Shown in pieces: positions 58,900 through 64,000 of a stretch of 64,000 bases of DNA. Within the stretch, counting starts at the first letter, position 1, and each line of letters begins with the position of its first letter. The stretch spans positions 1 through 64,000 of the forward strand of contig JAKQQP010000384.1 in the NCBI GenBank assembly GCA_029564115.1, written 5' to 3'. The notes beneath the pieces were generated by a model. The model made no database searches. It was not told the origin of the DNA and worked only from the letters and a program-made list of their open reading frames with translations. The position numbers and the translations under genes are program-made. Origin of the DNA: Candidatus Rifleibacteriota bacterium. GTDB taxonomy: Bacteria > Riflebacteria > Ozemobacteria > Ozemobacterales > Ozemobacteraceae.

Positions 58900-60789
58900 T
58901 CACACCCCTGTAATAGCGTTGAATTTGCAGGCTGCCGCACAGGCGCCGCACTTGATGCAGACTTCGGCATCGATGACGTGAGGTTTTCTGACTTCGCCCT
59001 TGATGGCACCAACCGGGCACTTTTTGGCGCAGAGGGTGCAGCCTTTGCAGAGTTCCGGATTGATTTCAGGGTTTGCCAGTGCTTTGCATTGACCGGCAGG
59101 GCACTTTTTCTGAAATACATGGGCTTCGTATTCGTGCCTGAAATATCTCAAGGTCGAAAGAACCGGACTGGGTGCTGTTTTACCCAGACCGCACAGCGAA
59201 GCTTTGGCGACTGCTCTGGCAAGCTTTTCAAGGTTAACAAGAGTAGCTTCATCGGCATCACCGCGCATGATATCGTCAAGCATGCTCAGCATCTGACGGG
59301 TTCCTTCACGGCAGAGAACGCATTTTCCGCATGATTCGTTCTGGGTGAACTGCATGAAGAAACGTGCTACCGATACCATACAGGTAGTTTTGTTCATGAC
59401 AACCAACCCGCCTGAACCTACCATGGCGCCCTTGTCTTTGAGTGAATCGAAATCGACCGGAAGATCGAGATGTTCTTCGGTCAGACAACCACCCGACGGG
59501 CCACCGATCTGAACTGCCTTGAAGCCGTCAGGCATTGGTTTGCCGCGGTCGTCGGTAATGCCGCCGCCGATATTGAAGATGATCTCGCGCAGAGTGGTGC
59601 CAAAAGGCACTTCTATCAAGCCGGTGTTGGCAACGTGACCAGTGAGCGCAAAAGTCTTGGTTCCCGGTGATTTTTCGGTGCCCTGTTCTCTGAACCACTT
59701 GGCACCGTTTCTGATGATCAGCGGCACACAGCCAAGGGTTTCGACGTTATTGATGACGGTCGGCTTGCCGAATAGACCGCTTTCTGCCGGAAATGGCGGT
59801 TTCGGGGTCGGCATGCCGCGCTTGCCTTCTACTGAAGCGATCAGAGCGGTTTCTTCACCGCAGACGAAAGCTCCCGCGCCTTCCATGACGTTCATGTCGA
59901 ATTCGAAGTCGGTGCCAAAGATGTTTTTGCCAAGAACGCCGAGTTTGCGGGCATCTTCGATGGCTTTGCGCATACGTTTCACTGCGAGCGGGTATTCGGC
60001 GCGGCAGTAGATGACTCCTTCATTGGCTTCAATGGCGCGAGCGGCGATCATCATGCCTTCGATGATCGAGTGCGGGTTGCCTTCCATGACGCTTCTGTCC
60101 ATGAACGCGCCCGGGTCACCTTCGTCGGCGTTACAGATAACGTATTTTTTCGGGTTTTTGTGAGCCAGAGTCAGCTGCCATTTTTTACCAGTCGGAAAAC
60201 CGCCGCCGCCACGACCGCGCAGACCGGAATGCAGGATTTCTTCGCAGACGGTTTCGGGCTTCATATTGGTAACGGCAATTTTGGCACCTTCATAGCCGCC
60301 GTGCGCGATGTATTCATTGATATCTTCGGGGCAGATATGACCGCACTCTTTGAGAACGGTGCGCTTCTGGCGTTTGTAAAAAGTGATATCGTCGCTGCCT
60401 TTCGAGTGTTTGCCCGTAGCCGGTTCGACGAACAGCAGGCGGTCAACGAGTTCGCCTTTTTTGAGAGTCTTTTCGACGATTTCGTCGGCATCAGCTGCTT
60501 TAACACGGGTATAGAGAATGTTTTCCGGCAAAATAGTGACCAGCGGGCCCATCTGGCAGAAACCGTGGCAACCGCTTTTTGATACGCGGATATCGCCCTT
60601 ACCTTCTTCGTGGGCTTCAACTCTGACTTTTAAGCCAGATTCGGTGATTTTTTTCACAAGAGCGTCGATCAGAGGCAGGGCGCCGTTGGCGACACAGGCG
60701 GTACCGGCACAGACGATGACACGCCTTTCCTCGGCGTTGGCTTTGTATTCAGAAGTGATTTTCTTGAGGTCGATGTTGTGGCCGCTCAT
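58900..60789 (-). CDS. hydB: Hydrogenase flavoprotein subunit HydB (NuoF-like)
   Basis: 629 residues. Residues 20-110 form a thioredoxin-like [2Fe-2S] domain (CAGTACVANG, SGCHGFCQMGP). A NuoF-like core follows with the FMN/NADH-binding RGRGGGGFPTGKKW and YCRAEYPLA segments and the [4Fe-4S] motif ESCGKCVLCREGTRQML. The C-terminus adds two ferredoxin-type [4Fe-4S] sites (CKGCTLCAKKCP, CIKCGACAAACKF). It oxidises or reduces NAD(H) and, with HydA and HydC, is expected to bifurcate electrons between ferredoxin and NADH. The start overlaps the hydC stop as ATGA; hydA follows after 3 nt. Confidence 0.95.
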   Translation of the reverse strand: MSGHNIDLKKITSEYKANAEERRVIVCAGTACVANGALPLIDALVKKITESGLKVRVEAHEEGKGDIRVSKSGCHGFCQMGPLVTILPENILYTRVKAADADEIVEKTLKKGELVDRLLFVEPATGKHSKGSDDITFYKRQKRTVLKECGHICPEDINEYIAHGGYEGAKIAVTNMKPETVCEEILHSGLRGRGGGGFPTGKKWQLTLAHKNPKKYVICNADEGDPGAFMDRSVMEGNPHSIIEGMMIAARAIEANEGVIYCRAEYPLAVKRMRKAIEDARKLGVLGKNIFGTDFEFDMNVMEGAGAFVCGEETALIASVEGKRGMPTPKPPFPAESGLFGKPTVINNVETLGCVPLIIRNGAKWFREQGTEKSPGTKTFALTGHVANTGLIEVPFGTTLREIIFNIGGGITDDRGKPMPDGFKAVQIGGPSGGCLTEEHLDLPVDFDSLKDKGAMVGSGGLVVMNKTTCMVSVARFFMQFTQNESCGKCVLCREGTRQMLSMLDDIMRGDADEATLVNLEKLARAVAKASLCGLGKTAPSPVLSTLRYFRHEYEAHVFQKKCPAGQCKALANPEINPELCKGCTLCAKKCPVGAIKGEVRKPHVIDAEVCIKCGACAAACKFNAITGV

Positions 60790-61286
60790 TTGGCTTCCTC
60801 CTGGGCAATGATATTGTCGAGCAGGGCGATGGTTGATTCAGGAGTCATCAGGCCATGAACTTCTTCATTGATGACGAGAACCGGTGCAAGACCACAGGCA
60901 CCGAGGCACGAAACGGTTTCGACGGTGAAAAGCATGTCGGGAGTGGTCATTTTGTCTTCAGTCAACTTCAGTTTTTTCATCAGGGCTTCGAGTATCGGAA
61001 TCGACTTCTTAACGTGGCAGGCCGTGCCATCACAAACCTTGATCAGATACTTTCCTTTAGGGGTGAGTGCGAAATGTGAATAGAAAGTCGCAACACCATA
61101 AACCTGAGCGGAGGGTATTCCGAGCGAAGTTGCCACGTAATACATCACATCTTCCGGAAGATAGCGGTACTCTTCCTGGACTGCCTGCAGAATCGGAACG
61201 AGCTTTGAACTGTCGTTGTTGTAGCGTTCGATGATTTCGCAGACTTTTTCAAACTTTCTCATCATGGTGTCTGTCTGGCCGGTCAT
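60786..61286 (-). CDS. hydC: Hydrogenase [2Fe-2S] subunit HydC (NuoE-like)
   Basis: 166 residues, NuoE-like thioredoxin fold with four Cys for one [2Fe-2S] cluster (CDGTACHVKKS, SCLGACGLAP). YLPEDVMYYVATSLGIPSAQ and GVATFYSHFAL are typical of the family. The ATG at 61286 overlaps the rex stop codon as ATGA and has AGGAGG upstream. The longer frame to 61427 runs back into rex and is rejected. Confidence 0.94.
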   Translation of the reverse strand: MTGQTDTMMRKFEKVCEIIERYNNDSSKLVPILQAVQEEYRYLPEDVMYYVATSLGIPSAQVYGVATFYSHFALTPKGKYLIKVCDGTACHVKKSIPILEALMKKLKLTEDKMTTPDMLFTVETVSCLGACGLAPVLVINEEVHGLMTPESTIALLDNIIAQEEAK

Positions 61287-61951
61287 TTGACGACCTCCTG
61301 TCTGAATTTTCCTGACTGCATCAGCAGTTGCAGTTTTTTTGAAAGAACAGCAAGGCCAGCGGCCAGGTTCTCGTTTTGCACGATTACTCCGTCCGGGACC
61401 TTGATTGCTGCCGGGGCAAAGTTCCATATGCCTCTGATGCCGCCTGCGATCATTTGATCGGCTACTTCCTGGGCAGCATCTTCGGTGGTGGCGATAACTC
61501 CGATTTTGACCTTCATGCGACCACAGAGATTCTGAAGCTTGTCAACCGGCAAAACCTTGACATCGCAGAATGTTTTGCCAACGCTTACCGGGTCTATGTC
61601 AAAAGCGGCGACAATTTTGAAACCATAGCGCTTGAAACCATCGTATTTGAGCAGTGCCCTGCCTATGTTGCCGACCCCAACCAGAAATGCTTCGTCAATG
61701 CGATTCCAGCCGAAAAAGTCTTCAAGGCAGTTCAGCAGATTATCAATCTGGTAGCCAACCTTGGGCATGCCTTTTATGCCGGTATAAGCGAGATCTTTGC
61801 GGATCTGTGTCGGGTCGAGATTAAGATCGTTGCCGATATGCGTGCAGGAAATTGCTTCTCGGCCGCCTGCCAGAACCGATTTTAGATAATGATAATAAAG
61901 CGGCAGCCTTCTGAGGGTTGGTTCTGGAACATGTACAATCTGCTTGTTCAT
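61283..61951 (-). CDS. rex: Redox-sensing repressor Rex
   Basis: 222 residues. A winged-helix domain (about 1-80: PEPTLRRLPLYYHYL, THIGNDLNLDPTQIRKDLA) and an NADH-binding Rossmann domain (AFLVGVGNIGRALL, then IVAAFDIDP). Rex senses the NADH/NAD ratio and represses fermentation and hydrogenase genes when NADH is low. It is the first gene of the hydrogenase operon, so it probably controls its own transcript. I did not find a good TTGTGA-type Rex box in the upstream 330 bp. GGAGAAG precedes the ATG. Confidence 0.95.
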   Translation of the reverse strand: MNKQIVHVPEPTLRRLPLYYHYLKSVLAGGREAISCTHIGNDLNLDPTQIRKDLAYTGIKGMPKVGYQIDNLLNCLEDFFGWNRIDEAFLVGVGNIGRALLKYDGFKRYGFKIVAAFDIDPVSVGKTFCDVKVLPVDKLQNLCGRMKVKIGVIATTEDAAQEVADQMIAGGIRGIWNFAPAAIKVPDGVIVQNENLAAGLAVLSKKLQLLMQSGKFRQEVVK

Positions 61952-61977
61952 TTGCTACTTCTCCGCCTTAAAATCGA

Positions 61978-62076
61978 CCACTGATGAACACTGAATACTG
62001 AATAAAGACAGCCACGGATGAACACTGAGCAAAGACAGCCACGGATGAACACGGATGAACACGGATGAACACGGAT
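61978..62076. repeat. Short tandem repeat, GGATGAACAC family
   Basis: Nested repeats: AAAGACAGCCACGGATGAAC at 62004 and 62031 (27-bp period), followed by a perfect 10-bp repeat GGATGAACAC three times and a partial fourth. The sequence is related to the repeats at 3381-3530 and 27141-27182. It lies directly upstream of rex and so between the gene and its probable promoter. Confidence 0.75.
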
Positions 62077-62275
62077 AGAACCGGGCGAGTCTTTTTATTC
62101 ATCTACCGACAAAAACACACTTCAAAAACGGGTATCGGGCACTTCAATTATATCGAGAAATTTTTATCGAGAAAAATTTCTTTATTACAATTTCAATATA
62201 AGACATATCGGCATGTACGTCAACAGGTCTTTGTGATTTTTTTCTCTTTATTTGCATCAAAATATCTGACACTGC

Positions 62276-62316
62276 AAAAACAGGTCCGGTACCAGCTATG
62301 TTACTGGCACCGGACC
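62276..62316 (-). terminator. Terminator of glnA
   Basis: On the minus strand GGTCCGGT-G-CCAG (62316-62304) pairs with CTGG-T-ACCGGACC (62295-62283) with one mismatch, followed by a T-run (62280-62276). It lies 35 nt after the glnA stop. Confidence 0.75.
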
Positions 62317-62350
62317 CAAAATATTTACAGGAGCTGCTGTTGCTGTTTAT

Positions 62351-63784
62351 TCAGCAACCATAAGAAAGCTGAAATTCATAGGGGTGAGGACGGAGCATGA
62401 CTGGCATGGCTTCTTCTTCACGTTTGCGTTTAATCCAGGTTTTTATGAGGCCGTCGGTAAAAACGCCCTTGTATTTGAGGAATTCATTATCGGCTTCGAG
62501 TGCTTCGAGAGCTTCTAACAGATTGCGTGGCAGGGCGCCGATCTTTGCCCTTTCTTCTTCGCTCAGGTCAAAAATATTACCTTCGATTGGCCCGACATTG
62601 TGCTTTTTCGGGTCGAGACTGTTTCTGATGCCGTCGATCCCGGCCATGACCATGGCGGCAAACATCAGATAAGGGTTGGCAGTGGCATCACCGGCGCGGT
62701 ATTCAAAACGCTTGTCGTTGGGGGCTTTGACATAGCCGGGTATTCTTATTGCTGCTGAGCGGTTTGAGGTCGCCATAACAATTGATACGGGGGCTTCATA
62801 ACCTGGAACGAGGCGTTTGTAAGAATTGGTCGAGGGGTTGGCAAAAGCCGAAATGGCGCGGGCATGCACGAGAATGCCAGTCATGAACTGCATTGCGGTC
62901 TTACTCATCCCGGCATAGCCCTTTGGGTCAGAAAACGCTGGCTTGCCTTCTTTCATCAGTTTAAAATGGACATGCAGGCCGTTGCCCGGGGCAGCAAACA
63001 TTGGCTTGGGCATGAAAGTCGCGGTGAGGCCGTTTTCGAGAGCAAAATTACGGGTGGCATACTTTATCTGCATTGTTTTGTCGGCCATGCGGCGGGGGGT
63101 GTCAAATTCGGTTTCGATTTCTACCTGGCCTGGGCCGCCCACTTCGTGGTGATGATACTTGACGCCAATGCCCATTTTGAAGAGTTCTTCGCATAATTCT
63201 GTTCTGAAAGAGGCGAAGCGGTCAGAAGGCTGTTCGCCGTGATAGCCAGATTTAAGAGGCATGGGGTAACCGCCATTGCCTTTTTCGGCACTGCCGGTGC
63301 TCCAGTGGGCGGCTGCCGATTCGATGTTGAACGTGGCAGAGTTCATACTGTCGGTGAAGGTCACTTCATCGAAAAGATAAAATTCAAATTCGGGCCCAAG
63401 AAGCATTTCTTCGCCAACTCCGAGCGTTTTTAGAATGTTTTCGGCCTTGTCGCAGACAAAACGCGGGTCCTGTTCGAAACGTGGCTCTTCGCCGTCGATC
63501 TCGTGAATATTGCAGATGAATGCGAGGGTGGGTTGTTCCCAGAATGGGTCGATAAAGCCGGTTGTCAGATCTGGAATCAGAATCATATCGCTCTTGTCGA
63601 CTGCCCTGAAACCGTAGCTCGAGCCATCGAAACCGAATCCTTCATTTAAAACTTCTTCTGTAACGTAACGGGCCGGGGTTGTCAGGTGGCGCCACTTGCC
63701 AAAAAGGTCACAGGCCTTGAGATCGACACTGACGATATTGTTTTCTTTGATGTATCTGACCACTTCCTGGGCTGTTTTGAACAT
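62351..63784 (-). CDS. glnA: Glutamine synthetase type I
   Basis: Makes glutamine from glutamate and ammonia. 477 residues from ATG 63784, which has AAGGAGAAGG upstream. Catalytic-site segments are visible: GFDGSSYGF, LGPEFEFYLFD, HHHEVGGPGQVEIE, GNGLHVHFKL, NPSTNSYKRLVPGYEAPV, RIPGYV and FEYRAGDATANPYLMFAAM. The length fits GSI; the NLYDLP adenylylation segment is not seen, so control by adenylylation is unlikely. A second gene lies immediately upstream on the same strand. Confidence 0.95.
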   Translation of the reverse strand: MFKTAQEVVRYIKENNIVSVDLKACDLFGKWRHLTTPARYVTEEVLNEGFGFDGSSYGFRAVDKSDMILIPDLTTGFIDPFWEQPTLAFICNIHEIDGEEPRFEQDPRFVCDKAENILKTLGVGEEMLLGPEFEFYLFDEVTFTDSMNSATFNIESAAAHWSTGSAEKGNGGYPMPLKSGYHGEQPSDRFASFRTELCEELFKMGIGVKYHHHEVGGPGQVEIETEFDTPRRMADKTMQIKYATRNFALENGLTATFMPKPMFAAPGNGLHVHFKLMKEGKPAFSDPKGYAGMSKTAMQFMTGILVHARAISAFANPSTNSYKRLVPGYEAPVSIVMATSNRSAAIRIPGYVKAPNDKRFEYRAGDATANPYLMFAAMVMAGIDGIRNSLDPKKHNVGPIEGNIFDLSEEERAKIGALPRNLLEALEALEADNEFLKYKGVFTDGLIKTWIKRKREEEAMPVMLRPHPYEFQLSYGC

Positions 63785-63830
63785 TGTTATCCTTCTCCTT
63801 GAAAGCAAATCTCGATTCAGAACCTTTCTT

Positions 63831-64000
63831 TTATACCACAATTTTTTCAGTTTCCGAATCGATGGCTATCAATGCGGCAGTCATCAGAAGATAGACTTGA
63901 TCGGCTGGTGCAAGCGTTTTGCCACAGCTTATATTTACGCTGAAAAACTGGCTTTTTTCGCTCAATTCAACCAGCAGGGGTTCATGGGCAGGTTTAACGA
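63831..64000 (-). CDS. C-terminal end of an unidentified gene (partial)
   Basis: An open frame on the minus strand enters from the right edge and ends at TAA 63833-63831. It encodes 56 residues of the C-terminus, including VKPAHEPLLVELSEKSQFF and LMTAALIAIDSETEKIVV. It lies 46 nt upstream of glnA, so a shared transcript is possible. I cannot assign it from this fragment. Confidence 0.5.
   Translation of the reverse strand, partial: VKPAHEPLLVELSEKSQFFSVNISCGKTLAPADQVYLLMTAALIAIDSETEKIVV

Larger units (their letters stand above)
61952..62350. other. Intergenic region, rex / glnA
   Basis: About 400 bp. The left part is the short tandem repeat (61978-62076), the right part the glnA terminator (62276-62316). 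Between them is AT-rich sequence from which rex would be transcribed. No clear promoter or Rex operator is seen, and the plus-strand open frame here has no coding support. Confidence 0.5.

Noticed and set aside
60786..61427. Long form of hydC starting at 61427
   Set aside because: The extra 47 residues are rex read in another frame; the ATGA overlap and AGGAGG support the start at 61286.
61978..62076. CRISPR-like array
   Set aside because: The repeats are tandem with 10- and 27-bp periods and have no unique spacers; no cas genes are present in the window.
62090..62280. Rex operator in the rex upstream region
   Set aside because: The nearest match (TTTGTGATTTTT around 62229) lacks the second half of the inverted repeat.
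62065..62400. 111-codon plus-strand frame between rex and glnA
   Set aside because: It starts in the tandem repeat, crosses the glnA terminator hairpin and overlaps the glnA 3' end; no coding support.

Overview
The window looks like chromosomal DNA of an anaerobic, fermentative, diderm bacterium. The anaerobic signs are an NAD-linked trimeric [FeFe] hydrogenase with a Rex repressor, a second hydrogenase of the sensory type, and oxygen-independent lifestyle genes such as thyX. The diderm signs are an SLH-domain porin, a PorV-like outer-membrane protein, a probable lipoprotein and many exported proteins. The mix would suit a poorly cultivated phylum (a Riflebacteria-like lineage is my guess), but nothing here fixes the taxonomy.

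Layout. 0.1-3.3 kb: tRNA-Gly(CCC) and a membrane class III adenylate cyclase. 3.4-12.4 kb, minus strand: two Hsp70-like ATPases preceded by a membrane-anchored coiled-coil DUF2760 protein, then an exported ankyrin protein, a YkgJ-type Cys-cluster protein and an RRM protein. 12.5-19.4 kb, plus strand: a sensor-less sigma-54 activator, ComFB, STAS, bL31, ThyX, a chorismate mutase with degenerate dehydratase domain, then TrkA/TrkH. 19.4-31.2 kb: mnmA with a tiny membrane ORF in front, CPBP protease, esterase, pRiA4b-like and zinc-ribbon proteins, a large TPR/pseudo-peptidase protein, MBL-fold hydrolase, HemW, a trypsin-like protease and a TPR membrane protein. 31.3-38.9 kb: a six-gene cell-envelope cluster read in one direction and ending in a clear terminator. 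38.9-39.6 kb: a gene-free stretch with terminators and palindromes. 39.6-45.5 kb, minus: trmB, a propeller protein, an NlpC/P60 hydrolase, and a sensory hydrogenase fused to PAS with a SpoIIE-type phosphatase. 56.9-64 kb, minus: hydABC-rex and glnA.

The most notable feature is a 10,010-bp genomic island between two identical 108-bp direct repeats (46748-46855 and 56758-56865). The repeat contains the transcription terminator of the hydABC operon. Inside lie a frameshifted HicB-like antitoxin, a CoiA-like protein, a complete type III restriction-modification pair, two genes I cannot assign, an IS66 TnpA remnant, and an XRE-ImmA/IrrE metalloprotease overlapping a PIN-domain gene. No integrase is visible. 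The island is plausibly a defence/toxin-antitoxin cargo unit inserted into the shared terminator between two convergent genes.

Three genes have a -10-like hexamer exactly 6 nt before the ATG and no Shine-Dalgarno, which suggests leaderless transcripts. A dispersed short repeat (consensus close to CCACTGATTAACACAGATAA) occurs at three places, and at one of them it forms the C-terminus of an Hsp70 gene.
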